From: Lineus longissimus | Taxonomy: Eukaryota; Nemertea; Pilidiophora; Heteronemertea; Lineidae | Assembly (NCBI RefSeq): GCF_910592395.1 | Contig: NC_088308.1 | Coordinates: forward strand, 4,590,001 to 4,650,000 | DNA: 60,000 bases | Direction of reading: 5' to 3' | Part shown: one piece after another, positions 12,136 to 24,900 of the stretch | Layout: the number at the start of each line of letters is the position of its first letter | Position numbering within the stretch: the stretch's first letter is position 1 | Position numbers and translations under genes: made by a program | Notes under the pieces: model-generated | Databases searched by the model: none | Seen by the model: only the letters and a program-made list of their open reading frames with translations | What the model was told of the DNA's origin: nothing

Positions 12136-12302
12136 AATTGAACCCGAGGCGGAGGACCTTGGTTGAGTTACCAAGACACTCGAGGGTGGAGCTAAAATAC
12201 AGTCCAAACCCGAGCCGACAGGCGAGGGTTTGGACGAAATTTTAGCTCCACCCGAGAGTGTCTTGGTAACTCAACCAAGGTCCGAAGCCGAGGGTTCAAT
12301 TT
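12136..12302. repeat. Large near-palindromic fold-back repeat (about 165 bp)
   Basis: The left arm runs ATTGAACCC ... GGACCTTGGTTGAGTTACC, AAGACACTC, GGTGGAGCTAAAAT, GTCCAAACC. The right arm is its reverse complement in the same order, around a centre near 12218. Arms are about 75 bases. The breaks in symmetry fall largely at CGAG blocks, which keep the same plus-strand orientation in both arms. There is no coding capacity, and the structure suggests a palindromic fold-back mobile element remnant. Confidence 0.8.
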
Positions 12303-12303
12303 C

Positions 12304-12763
12304 TATTCTAAAATACCTCAAACTTAAAAAGATAGGCCACGAAATAACTTGAATATGTGCGAATTTGGCAAATTCCATCCATCGCCTGCCCGGAGCGCCG
12401 GTAGCGCCGTTGTTTACATTATGTTACGGCAGCCCGTATAGGAAGTCCGGATCGGCTCGCTCAAGTGACGCTAAAATCCGCGCAAATGGGCTATTTGGAG
12501 CGTTTTTCTCAGCAAATATGTGTAGTGCTCATTAAAAAACTTAGGGTGGTTGATGCTTCCTTGGCTTATTTGTGTTTGAAGCAGTGTTTTGAGAGCCTCA
12601 AACTTCTGAAGTGAGCTGTGTGCATGGTTCCACATTTTAGTGCAACCCGAGGGAACTTTGGTAGAGCATCTTGGTTGCGTGTCCAAAACACTCCACTCTC
12701 AGAACGAGGCTTATGCATTTTCCATTTAAAAGTTGACTTTACGGTACCAAGGTATTTTAGAAT
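12304..12763. repeat. Segment bounded by a 14-bp exact inverted repeat, adjacent to the palindrome
   Basis: ATTCTAAAATACCT at 12304-12317 is the exact reverse complement of AGGTATTTTAGAAT at 12750-12763. The interior has a CpG-rich patch (about 12375-12485: cggagcgccggtagcgccg, ggatcggctcgctc). CCGAGGGAACTTTGG near 12648 recalls the palindrome's motifs. This may be the body of the same composite element. I see no transposase frame. Confidence 0.45.
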
Positions 12764-15700
12764 GTGTTACACAAATTGTGAGTAGAGGTGCCGCTCCTTT
12801 GAAATCAAGCTAGCTGCAAGCCTTCCTTCACTTTTGTTATCCTAATAGGATTCATGCTGCTGGTCTTGATGGTCTTGATGCCGTTTCTTGATACTTTAGG
12901 AGAGGGGATTGAATTATGTGACATGGGACCAGTGTAGTGAAAATTGAAGTTGAAAGTCCAACTCTGATTGGTATTCTGCTGGAATGCGCTTCTCAAGAGT
13001 TGAGTAAAGCTCTAGTTAGAGCATATTGAAACAACGTCTGTGCAACCCTGGACAAGAACTCTGCATCTGGTGGCGACTGCTCAAGTGAACCCAATGTACT
13101 TGTAGCAAAAATGGTTTAGATGGGTATCTTATTGTTATTAAAACAATCGACCTGACTTTTTGACAACCAATTGCTTATCTTTCTGGTAAGAACTGGATCA
13201 TGGAAACATCCTAACCTTCAAACGTGGGAAATAATGGCAAAGGCGTTCTTTACACCTTCAGATGATGGAGGGAACTGTTTATCTGAGGTATTACTGTTTC
13301 TCAAATAACTTGTTCTTTATTAAGAAGACATTCCTTATTGTTTTACCATGGTAGGTTTATACCTTCTTGAAGAATAATGCTGATGGCACTTTACATGACT
13401 TGACCTAGCCATTGTATATATTGCTCCAGAAACTTGTTGACCAACAAAACAAGAGCAATGCGTGGGTGACCTCATGAAATCCATACCTATTGACTCTGGC
13501 TTCTTCACTTTACCTGCCAGGACCCCTTGCAAGGCCCGAGCTTGTCAGTAGTTTGATTGCCTGCTAATTAGCAGTTCTGTGGCACAATGGTAAGTAAGTC
13601 AGTGAATATCAAATTGCGACTTCTTGGTGGCATTTTTGAATTGCGACTTCTGTGGAGTAAGGAAATACCCTGGCATATAGTAGTAAGCTCTAAGAGTTCA
13701 CACTGATTTGGCAGTGAAACCAAAAAATGGCACACTGTTGATTTAACAGTCACTATATCACATGAAACCTTTTTTTTCACACCATTCTAGATTCCATTAT
13801 AAACTCACATCCAGTAACCAACATCAAGTTTTGGACCACTGACTTAGGAAAAGCATCCTTTCGGCCAGGGTGAGCCACATGGTCCTTCATGTTAGTGCTA
13901 TCAAAATGATCAGGAGCTCGATATCAATAATGGAATAGGCACATGTATCACAAGATGAGATTTAGGCTGTTTGATGCCTATATTGTTTGCTGGTACTGTA
14001 AAGAGTGGAGCTCCGAGGCTGCGCTTGTCATGTTGGAAGATATAAGAACATAGAACTGAGTTTTGGTGAACCCACGCAACACTCACTCAAGGGGTTTGTT
14101 TAGGTATATCAGAAGACATGGTCTACATCACAACGGGCCACTTCTAACATGATTTACTTTCTCCTCATCGCCCACCTCGGGTTATCATGGGAAGAAGCTG
14201 CAGACAATAGCATGGAGAGGCGCAACAGCAAGTAAGTAGCATACCTGTTGGTAAGAACAACTCAACTTTGCCTAACGGAATGCCGTAGATAACCCAGAAG
14301 GCCGTGGAGCAAACCATCAGGTCAAAAATGTTTTTTTTGCGTGTCACACACTCTGTCATGGGAAATGCCATGATATTATGAAATTGCAACATGTTCTGCG
14401 GTGAAAGGTCTCATAAGACATTATTGACAGATGAGGGCTTGGGCCTTGTGAGGCCCTTCCACTCGTGGAGCCAGTTTGTTTTCGATGCTGCAGAATCAAA
14501 CACCAGCTGCACAGCAAAACAAACACGGTGAAGTACACAAAATGTTCAAAACTGGGGGAAAGATATCTAACTCTGCTTCCCTTTTGTTCTAACAGCTACC
14601 AGTATTCTTTCAACGAAACCATTAAGAAACCTCAAATGGCGGTAATCGGCTCAAATCAGCATAGTTCAATAAGCAGTCGCCTTAGGTGAAGGCCAAATTG
14701 GACATCATATCAAGAGACCTGATCGCAAGAGAAAATGGCCTTCGAAATTATACCCTATGACCCGTAGAGAAACCAAAAGAAAGTGCAATCAGAAAGTAGT
14801 GTCAGTGAAAGCCAGTAGTTTGACCAAGCTGCCAATTACGTCCTATGTCGTGCAGCCGCGAACAAAACACTGATACCATAATTTGATGTTTGCAAGTTTT
14901 GAAATGGGCGATAATCACTGAAAACAGCATTGGGGGAAGATGGTGGTCGACTTGGAGAAACACCTCCTGATAAAAAGGTCGGCCTATCTATTACTTCAAA
15001 TAGACCCCTACAAATCTGTCCCCGACACCTTTTACAGATGGTATTAAATCCGATACCCTGAGAATGGAAAAAGTGGTCAAGTCAATTTTCTGTACTAATG
15101 CTTTAGAATAATCAATGTTCAGAATTTCAACCACAGTGATTTAATTCACTGCCACATGGTGCTAAATCCTAACAAGGACAATTTTCATCTTGAATTTCTG
15201 AGAGGAGTAAAAATGATAGGGAGCAAGTGAGAAGTTTTAAAAACATTTCTAGTAACCCTAGGGTAGCAAGACTAAACTTCCTTTGACTGAAACAGCTTTA
15301 CTGAAAATGGAGAACATGAATTGTTACATTTCTCTAACAAAGAAAATGAAATTTGTCGTTTGATGACTATTTTACTTTTTAAACTAGCCAAGCCAGGATT
15401 TTTCAACGCATATTGCATAAGATAATCAGAAACTTGAGTTGGCCTCAATGAAAGACACGGGAAATAAAAAAAGACCTTGCTGATGCTGGAGTCTGTTATG
15501 TTGGTAAGGTATGCTTCAGTCGCTAACTAGGAAGTCTACAGTGAGTAATATAAGACTCTGTGTATGTGAGTTGCGTCTATACTAATATTGTTGGTTGGCC
15601 CACCAAAGTAAAAGAATACAGACGGCTTCTTGAATAACACATGTACATGTAATGTCTAAATAATTTGGATGATGAAAAAAAGAAAAATGCGTTTTTGTAA

Positions 15701-16734
15701 TCTCTCCTCTTTGCTTGGCATTTAGCTCAATGGGGCCAGAAAGGTCGAATAAATATCTAATAAATGACAGTCCTGAGTTCTGTGACGAGAAAAGAAGTGT
15801 TGCTATTCTTTGCAAGGGCTAAGATATTGTTTGGAGTTTTACATTTGAAGTTGCTCAACCAAGGAAATTTCAACCGATTTCTGCCTCCCGCCAAAGTTAC
15901 TAGATATATCTAATTGCCAAGCTTGATAGAAAAATGTTATTTGTGGTAGGGTAAGTCCATCACTTGATATCATCAGCAGCTTGATAGGTTGATAACTGGT
16001 TCGTTCAAGATCATAATATATATGATCGAATTGTCTCTGTTAACCACCAACCTAAACCTATTAGTTTTCATGTAGGTGGGAGTAACTGTTGATGTTGATG
16101 AAGTTGAATTGATATCTCGGGCAGGTTGGTTTCATATGTAAGGGGGGAATGGGTCATTTTCAAGGTCACGGCTAATAAAGTGTACAGGGTGCAAGATACC
16201 TTGTGTTTCTATGATTTGAATAAGAAATGTCTAAACTAGATTAATCTGGGAAATGACCAAAAAAAATGTTCCAAGATAAAACACTTATTACACCTACAGA
16301 TAACCAATCCTGGTTTTCTTCTGCGAATAACTTCAAACTACGTAATAAGCCAAATGAACACTCAAGATGAAAAAGGGTTTCTATCAAGTAACTAAGTTAA
16401 GTCGGGGCTCCACACAGAGTACAGAACAATAAATCAGGATGGAAAAAATCAGGCAGGTGCTTTATAAGCTTAATCACGACAGAATAACAACTCATTTTCA
16501 CCTTGGTGGTTTTCAAAAAGTGAAATAACTTTTCATGAGGCTTGCCATGGACATTCGCCATGTTGGAAGGTTGACTCCTCGTGTCATAAGTGTCAGATTG
16601 GACAATGAGGATATTTAGCGCTCTTTCTCAAGACAACTGCGACAATATGCTGCGATGGCTTGTTCGACCATGAATAACAAGGTGCATGCCTGATTAGACA
16701 TAAATATCCACCACACGCAATAAAAAGTGTACGG
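12764..16734. other. Non-coding stretch without recognisable gene
   Basis: I see no exon-like segment. There is a minor 27-bp repeat of AATTGCGACTTCT at about 13612 and 13639. A GGTGAGCCACATGGTCC word near 13869 resembles GGTGAGCACAATGGCCC at about 778 and GGTGAGCACATGGTCCC at about 2799. These probably belong to one dispersed repeat family. Confidence 0.55.
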
Positions 16735-16990
16735 GGCAATGGGGCCGCCGACCTGTGGCAAGCAGCTGTAGCGCCACCAACCAATGAGAGGCCCGTTCTT
16801 GTCAACTGTGAACCACTTAAATAGGAAATCACAGCAGCCAACCCCCAAGGTCAAAGGGCGGCGAACGCGAACAACGACGAGAAGAAGAATGTCATGAAAA
16901 GGAATCGCGCGCAAGCGCAGGACAATAAAAATGAACTGTACTCAATCTACACCTGCAGAAGATAAATTATGGCTGTGCGACCGTAAGCCA
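16735..16990. promoter_or_regulatory. CpG-rich block with CCAAT and SRF-like motifs, candidate promoter
   Basis: This block is clearly richer in CG dinucleotides than its surroundings (GGCCGCCG, GGGCGGCGAACGCG, AATCGCGCGCAAGCGC). It contains CCAAT at 16791-16795 and CTTAAATAGG at 16816-16825, one mismatch from the CArG box CC(A/T)6GG. AAGGTCAAAGGGCGG follows near 16850. A GTAAGC donor-like word lies at about 16975. Two overlapping minus-strand frames cross it but neither has a protein signature. It could be a promoter or 5' UTR exon for the plus-strand MRTF-like gene 15 kb downstream, or a regulatory element of an unseen gene. Confidence 0.25.
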
Positions 16991-19900
16991 AAGCAGCTTC
17001 CTGCTGTTATCAAGAATTGAGGGAGGTTTGCCAAAATGGTCACTTCAATTGTAGCCTAATTGCTGCCTTCTCCGAACCTCGGAGGCATGGTGAACCATTC
17101 AACTTTTAGGATGTCATTGGAGATCCGTCAACGTGTCACTCTACACTTGGTGCTACAGCCTTCTAATTTGAAAACAAACTAGTTAAATTGAGGGCCTTCT
17201 ATTCCCAGTAGAAAATTACAAGATATCTGAGTTGGACAAACTTTTCTTGCAGTGTTAAATTAACGGTGCTTCTTTGAACAATATCGGTGAAGTGAACCAC
17301 AAGAATCTGCTGGTTTCAATTGCTGAGTTTAAGCATGAAGGCTTTAACAGCAGTTGACCCTCACCAGGCTAATGGTAACTCACAGTAGAACCATTCAAAA
17401 CATCAAAAGATTAAAAAAGTTTCATAGTAAAAAGTGAGTTACTATGCAATTCAAGTTGGTGTAAAATATTTAAACTAAACTGGATAAAAAGCAAGTGCAC
17501 CCTTCCGATATTTAACAAAATGTATCTTTGCAGATTATTCAAATTAGAAAGAACCTCTTGGCTCTAAAAAGATTGTCTCTGACAGATTTTTAGTGTAGTA
17601 TAACTTCAGAAGTAAACCTGCAAAAGAAAATTATATGAGTAAGAATCATACTGAAGATGAACTAATTGCTTGTTCAAAACAAATACGAAAAACAAGAAAA
17701 TTAGCTTGTTTGTATGAACATAAAGCTAAGCTGCATGGTACATAGAAGTGAAAATATGAAAAATGGGTTGTCATGCCCTCCATTAGATAGTAATGTGGTG
17801 ACGCCTTAATTTATGGGGAATGGATGTCAGGTAGGCAACTTGGCAGACTATTTCATTAAAAAAACAGGTGAATCAAGGCAGAAGGAGATAAGCTACATTG
17901 TTGCCTTATCCTCTGTTCCTGTCAGTTATTTCATTAACAGCATCTACTGCTCTGGTTAAATGTAATATCCCTGGATGCTTGTACCAATGATGTGCGCAAC
18001 ACATTTGTGCACTCGGCCAATAACAGCAAATTTCATAACATCGGCCATGACTGTATAGTGTAAAATGTGCAAGTGGAAGTGTCTGGAAAAGTGCTGCACA
18101 CTTTTGGGTTGAAGAGGTGTTCTGCGAAATAATTGTGTGCATCTGCGAATATGATGGTCGCTCTACAGCTATGGACCATAGACCATAGAGATTGCTAGCT
18201 CTTGGGACCATCATCCAACTCTCACCACAGAGCTGTTGAATGGGATATACTTTCAGTTCTGTGTGAAAATGATAGGTGGCAGTGTACATCATGTGACTTG
18301 CAGGAAGCTTTTAAAATTGATGACCAGGGTTCAAACCCATGGCCCTTGGATTGCGGGTAGTTGCCTCAGTCCTACCTTGTCAAAGGTATTCATGAGAAAA
18401 GGGTGGCAGACAGAACAAGGCCTTGAGATGGTGTTAGAACTTGCATCTTATCAGGCCAATCATTTGGTCTGCTACAAAAGTATTTGCAATGCTCTCTTGC
18501 TTTGTGAGAAAACATGGGATATGTAACCATGGCTTCAAATAACAGATATCGTGGTCCCTTAATGGTACAATCCCAAGTATTTGTTTACTTTGTCTTATCT
18601 AAGTACAAAAATGATATCATATGGCTAGGTCGTTTAATTGAGGGAATGGAGAGCTATGAATGATTGTAGTATCAAGATAAAGCCTGAACCCTTTACACAA
18701 GTGTGATATTTTCACTTTCTATTTCAACAGAACATCAACAAATTCAAGTATCATTTATTCTAATGTGTTGAAAAAATGATTAATTGTCAATTTACATTCA
18801 TTTGAGACTAAAATTATTGCCTGAGAGAGGCTCCTGGCTAATTTCTTTGTTCTTTTTTTCTGCATTCTCTGCCTTTTCTCCGGTTGTGGTTTTCAAGTAC
18901 AATGAGGTTAAATTGACCATTATTTCCAAGCAAACAATGCATCATAGCTTAAATGAAGTCATTAATCAAAAAATGCGATGACAAAAAAAACATTCTTTTC
19001 AAGGAAAAATGGTGTTGTGTATTGCGCATGTGACAGTGAGAAACCATTCCTAAATCTACATAAGTGCCACTGGAATTAAATGAATTTTTTTGTGCGTAAA
19101 AAACAACATAGTTGACCTCCAAGCAGTTTGATAATGAGAGAGCGTTGTTAAACCTCTGAGGTCATTACACAGGTGCAGTTTTTTGTCCACGATGAAAAAT
19201 TAGCGGACAGGGTAACTATGGGTCGAGGAAAAAGTTCCAGTATCCCCTCAAGGAATACCCCGTTGTCTTGGTCTTTCATGTTCTACTTGAGATGCTTTAA
19301 TCTCGTCAAGACGAACCTTGACATGCCTTGACCATCCTTTCAACTGTCACCTGTGATGTCTCTACGATGGAGAGAAAAAAATGTCCGAGAAGTGTGTAGG
19401 CACTTGAGTTCGACCAATTGTTACTATGTCCTCACTCTGTGCCCCAGAGCGAGGGTTTGTTGCTGGCGGTATGTAACAAAAACATTGGTTGGTTCGGTCG
19501 GCCTTGGGTTCACTTGACCCCATAAAAAATGAATGCTAATTAGGTTTTAGCCGTTCTTCCTCGCGTAGTGGGTTGGTTATTTTGGTGGGATTGCCCCCAG
19601 TGGCATATCTGATGGCTCATTTGCAGCCATTGGTCTCCTCCCACGTAAAAAATCTGTATTAGAGAACAAAGCTGAAAAAAGATGTGCGAAGGGTCAAATT
19701 CATTGGTGGTGTTTTCGCGTGGAACAAGAAAAAACGGCACCTTGCAACAATGGTAGTTTCTAATTTGATAATGCTAAGGTTGGTCTTGCATGAAATAAGA
19801 AAGAGTGAGAGAAGTAGGGGTGTTGATATCTTTTTATGGAGGTACTTTATGGCACGTGCCCTGTTGCAAGATTGGTTGAAGGACTTGCTTTCTCTTTACT

Positions 19901-21850
19901 GGGGAGTTTTTTTGTTTGTTTCATTATTTGTTGAACAATTGAAGTGGACATAATTATTTGACTGGCCCTGAGTTAACAATGGGCTTTTAGTTATCCACTT
20001 AAACTTAGCCTGAGAATTCAGATTTGTTGAATAGTGATGTTGACCATGAAACTCAGGATGTTGGTTTGATCTTTCTTTGATTGAACTCGAGTTGACTGAA
20101 TAAAGGCAGTGCAGATGACGTTTTCACAAAAAATACTACATTTTGATTATTCGAATTTACATCTTTCACCGGTATGTCTTTATATTGACCCGGTTTTCTC
20201 CTTCTTTTAAGTAAGAAAAGGTTCTGCCTGCCTATCTCATCTCAAAATGTAAGGGCGGCTAATGGCAAACCAGCAGAATTTTAAGGATGGCCTTGCAGGA
20301 GTACATTGCAGTGATAACTGACCACAGGATGTGCAAGTTCAGATCTTGCCCTCAGAATACCTGAATTTATTGGCTGCAGTTATCTGATGGTAAAACAAGC
20401 CAAAGACAGATGTTGATGCTGTTTCTCGCTGCATTTTGCAGCAAGCATCATTAACTGTAAATGCCCCCTTCCTGGCTTGATATGGGATCGGTGAGTTTCT
20501 TGGAAGATTCAAATTTGTTGATGCCTGCTGGTTTAGGTAGTGCTGTGTGCATACTATGTCTTATCATTACTCCATAGATTCTTGTCTTTGAACTGCTTGT
20601 CAAAAGAAAAGAATGTGAATTGAAAACTTTTCCTCAATTTGCCTATTTGGTTATCAAAAAGTACCAGATGACTGTTTCATCATTCCTCTTCTCCATTTCA
20701 TACCCAATCAGTAATCTGGAATTTTCCTTCGGGAATTTCGAAAAGTCTGAAGGGCATTACGGAATATTGTCTCGTTTCTTAGATCATGACTCGTTAAGAA
20801 ATTAATTAAGTGTGACAAGGTCCTTGCTTAACAAGAAAGCGTTCGAAAGAATAAGATCCTTAAGATGTTAAATGACTTCAAATTGTGCAAGCATGATTTG
20901 ATGCTGCTGGGGGAACAGGGGTTTCCAGACACCAGACTCACCACACTGAATGCGATGAATCCCTAATCTAATGAACCCATTGTTGCCTCGCTAATGGCCT
21001 GGTGCGTCCCGAAATTGTGACTGCAGCGATTTTGTTCAAAGCCACTGACCCAGTAAACAGAGTAAGGGAGACAGTCTATTCTACGATGATATGTTTGTTA
21101 AACTGATGAAGATGGTCGATGCTTCATCACTGGTTTCATCTCAGGCACGTGCCAGGGAGATTAACGGTCCTGAACAATGCTAATACGGTGCACTCATTCA
21201 GTAGTGGCGACACCTAAGGCTAGAACTTCAACAAATATTTGACATTTTCAGATTTTGAATTAAACTGCCAATATGTGATTAGTTTTCCTTGATGGGCAAT
21301 TTCTGATCTAAACTCTGTTTGTTAAATCTTTCTATAAATGTTGTACCTTGTCATTTCCTTGATAAATCATGAAATCCTTTCCAAATTTTCATGTAGTAGT
21401 GCTCGAGGGTGTCACAGGGCAACAGCAGTGTTTTAAAGTTGGTGGAAGTCAGTTGCTGTTGTTCTGATGCATAGCTCAGAGTAAATTACCCACAGTAGAA
21501 ACAACCTTCCCTTGCTAAAAAGATGGTAATAAAACTGAAGATAAACACCAGCTGATGTTTCTGTTAAAGAGTGAAGACGACCTTGGGTGCAGAAAAAAGT
21601 GCTACTTCATGTTTAAGCCTGGAAAGTGTCTGTGCTGGGCACTGACCTTAACTTTCCCTTGCCTCTACCTGCTGTTCACTGATGAAACCAAAAAATGAAA
21701 TGAGATGTAGAAATGAAACGAAATCATAGAATTGAATCTGCCCCGGGGCACAGATTCTCATGTATCTTGTCAGGGCTCAGAAGGAGGTCAGTTTTTTTCA
21801 TACTAGAAAAACATAAAATGAAGCGAAATGACTGCATGTCTCAATGCTTC
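16991..21850. other. Non-coding stretch without recognisable gene
   Basis: No splice-bounded coding segment was found. The minus strand at 17906-18292 is open for 128 codons, and another frame there has a coding-like composition, but I recognise no domain. A GGTTCAAACCC word at about 18329 resembles a tRNA B box but no cloverleaf forms around it. Confidence 0.55.
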
Positions 21851-21854
21851 GTTG

Positions 21855-21909
21855 TGACGTCGTTTGATAACTCTGTACCACGTAATTACGTGTTATGGCG
21901 TGTGACGTC
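21855..21909. promoter_or_regulatory. Paired CRE-like sites flanking a perfect 14-bp palindrome
   Basis: GTGACGTCG occurs twice (core TGACGTC at 21855-21861 and 21903-21909), 48 bp apart. Between them is the perfect palindrome CACGTAATTACGTG (21879-21892), which combines two CACGT half-sites with a TAATTA homeodomain-type core. TGTCATCAG follows at about 21915. The spacing and symmetry suggest a bZIP/bHLH/homeodomain element, but this is motif reading only. Confidence 0.3.
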
Positions 21910-21919
21910 GCTTATGTCA

Positions 21920-24900
21920 TCAGCAATTGGCTTTATCGTTTCACTGTTTGCATTGGCCGTGAAAAGGTGTGCATGCCTCACCGTGCCATCTAGTGGGATT
22001 TTTCGGTCAGCTTCTCCATAATGCTACAGTGTGCCTCGCCTTAGAAGAGCTACTGTACCAGTTCAAGCTGCATCCACATGAGCGAATTGATGTGCCCTTT
22101 CCTACTGCTATAAATTTTATTGTGCCAGAAACACGTGTTGAAAGCACATAACACCATATGTTTGGAGAGCCAACTCATTCAGTAAAAGAACTCTAGGTGT
22201 TATGCAGGATAGTGGAAACGTCCATGGCAATGTGTGCCTCCTCTTTAAAAATTCTAAAGCAGTGGGGTGGAAATCCTTGTTTTCTCTACCAAAATCAAAT
22301 TGTAAAAAGCTTATATGATGGTTGAAGGATCAAGCTGATAATAGTACTGTCTGCTAATTGCTAATGCTAAGAGAATTTCTCTCCCTTGAATTCTAATAAT
22401 AAACTTGCTAAATTAAAACATCCAGGAACGTTTGTAATCTACAGCCTTGAATTATTATTATTCATAATCATTCATAGTCATAGTCATAATTACTGTGCAA
22501 TCCCAGAATGTCTGTTTCATGACTATAATGCAGCTTATGCGAGAAGGAAACATATAGTTGTTGGAAAAAAGTATTAAGAAGCATGTTTGGGTTTCTCTTG
22601 GCTCCTCAATCACATGGCTTGTCATGTACCATTCTTTGCTTCTACCATTCACCTGCTTCTCTATGTTTTACTTGCTAACTTGATGTATCACTTCTGTCTT
22701 GCTGTAGCTTCTTGGTGTCTGGCATTCACGCCTTGATCCATTTCTTGTTGGAAGCTAAGAGACACAAAACGTCAGGGGGAAGTTTGGCAACACTTTCTGC
22801 ATCCCTAGATTACGCTCTATTAATCTACAACTGTAACTATCCACTATTCGAATGTCGGCAGCAGTAGAAATTTGCACTTTCCTTGTTAAATGGGGACACA
22901 AGTTATGGTCTGTTTATTCTGCTTCGATAGTTCAATGTCCAATGAACGAAAATTTTTGACAGATTTTGTTTTGTCAGAAATAAAAGGCTATGTTTAAGAA
23001 GATGTGTGATAAAACCATGTGAAAACTGCTTCATCCAGTGCATATCTTGGTTTATCCTCACATTGTTGTGATAAGTGCTGAATGGATGTGTATATTGATA
23101 TTTCACTCTCCCAGTTTATCAAATGCCTTGGCACATTCTCATACCTGACTTATCCCTGTGATAATCTAGAATTCTTGCTAGTGATAAAGATAAAAACAGA
23201 GATTGCTCAAAGATACCTTGGGTAGAAAATATATGTCTTTATTCTGTTCCAACTGGGCTCTGCACACTTCAGTTGAATTTTGTAACCTTTTTGTTCAATT
23301 TGTATTTGCAAAGTAGGTTTTACTCAATGGCCAGTATCATGCGCCTTCGGAGAAAAGCAGTATGTCATATCAGGAAAAAAGCATCAGATTAGTACCTTGG
23401 AGAAAATCAGTGTAACATGGTACAAAAGCATTTGTACCGAGGTATTGATACTGAAAAACTAAGAAATTAAAGCTCCAGCCCATTGGTGTTAGGTTAGAGT
23501 ACCAATACCTCTGGCTAGATATTACTATGTGATTATGACTTTATTGATGCATGGACCTCCTGATTTGCCAATAAAAGGGCCCGGACTCGGCGCAGTTATT
23601 CGTCTACGAAGACACCAAGGCTGAGAAGAAGAATCCTCTGATAAGGAAGCAGTGTTTGCAACATTGCATAGAATACATGAAAAGTGAACAATACAGTTGA
23701 AGTGAACTTGAGCCAACATATAACTTCTTATCTGAGCCGCAAAAAATGAGCATGATTCTCCCCAAAGTGCTATACTTAATCCTCGACTCTCCTGTTTCGC
23801 ATCACTCATATTGTTTAAGTTTGTCTAGCATTTATCATTCTGCGCGTTGTAAGCAGTTTTTTAGGATCATGTTTTTCCATAAGTAATTTGCAATATCTGA
23901 CTGGTGCAAGTCAGTCGAACCCTGTTCTTTCAGTGGGAAGATCATGTTTTCCCACAAGTAATGTCTGACTCTGCCAGAGTGTTTCCGAATTTCATCGCAG
24001 TGGAACATGTTGTTCTGAAACATAACTCCTCATTCACAGTATGTCTTTGCTGATGAGGGCGCGAAGGTGATGGAATTATTTAAAAGCCTTTGTACTTTAA
24101 GGCAAGGGTGGTGAAACGAATTTGAAATCAACAGTTTAAGGCATCCATCGGTTGCTGTCTGTACGGACCGAAATTGAAACAGTCATGGTTTGTTGGGGAT
24201 TCTGAGCGCACAGAAGCATAAAGCATGTCATAGCCACTTGCTGCGGTTCTTTCTATAGCTATGCGGCATCCTTGTGGTCCTGCGCACGGTATGCAAAAGA
24301 ATGCGCGATTGGCCTCGTGGTGTGTCTGCCACCTCGGGTCAGGGTCAGTGGAATAATAACTATGACTATCTAGAGACAGGGTGCAACACGCAGGTACTCA
24401 TCCATTCAGACAAGTCAACTCAACCACAAAGGGTCAGGGTCGCGTAATGTTGTTTCCCCAGTTGTGTTCCTCAACTCATTCTTTGAGATAACCTTTGGTA
24501 AGAAAGAAGTAGTGACCGCCAAGGATGTCAAGTGGCTTAAAATAGGTTATGCGATTGATAACGAGTTATGATGGACAGTCTTGCTGGCCAACGGCCTGAG
24601 TTACCATGCAGTCAGGTTGTGTTGTCGTGAATGAAGAGAGGAATTTGTCAACTGTCCTCTGAACACGCCTGGTGTTACATTGTATTTCAACAAAAAAGTT
24701 AGGTGTGTTGTCAGTCAGTTGGCCAAAAATGCAGTTTTGAGTAACATTGTGGTTCGACAGAGCATTTTTGTGTTGGAAGATACATGTACAGTCAGTTGGG
24801 CTTTTTTGCTCAGTGCTTCAGACCACTTTGAGAAGTTGTCATATTCTGCTGCTACTTGTACCAATATCATGGCTTGTACTGAATACTGCCTGGAGATATA

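Noticed and set aside
16615-16914. Two overlapping minus-strand frames of 82 and 99 codons
   Set aside because: They cross the CpG-rich block, which is poor in stop codons; the translations are Cys/Trp/Leu-rich without a domain, so a regulatory reading is preferred.
18329-18339. GGTTCAAACCC resembling a tRNA B box
   Set aside because: No matching A box, acceptor stem or anticodon arm could be found at the right distance.
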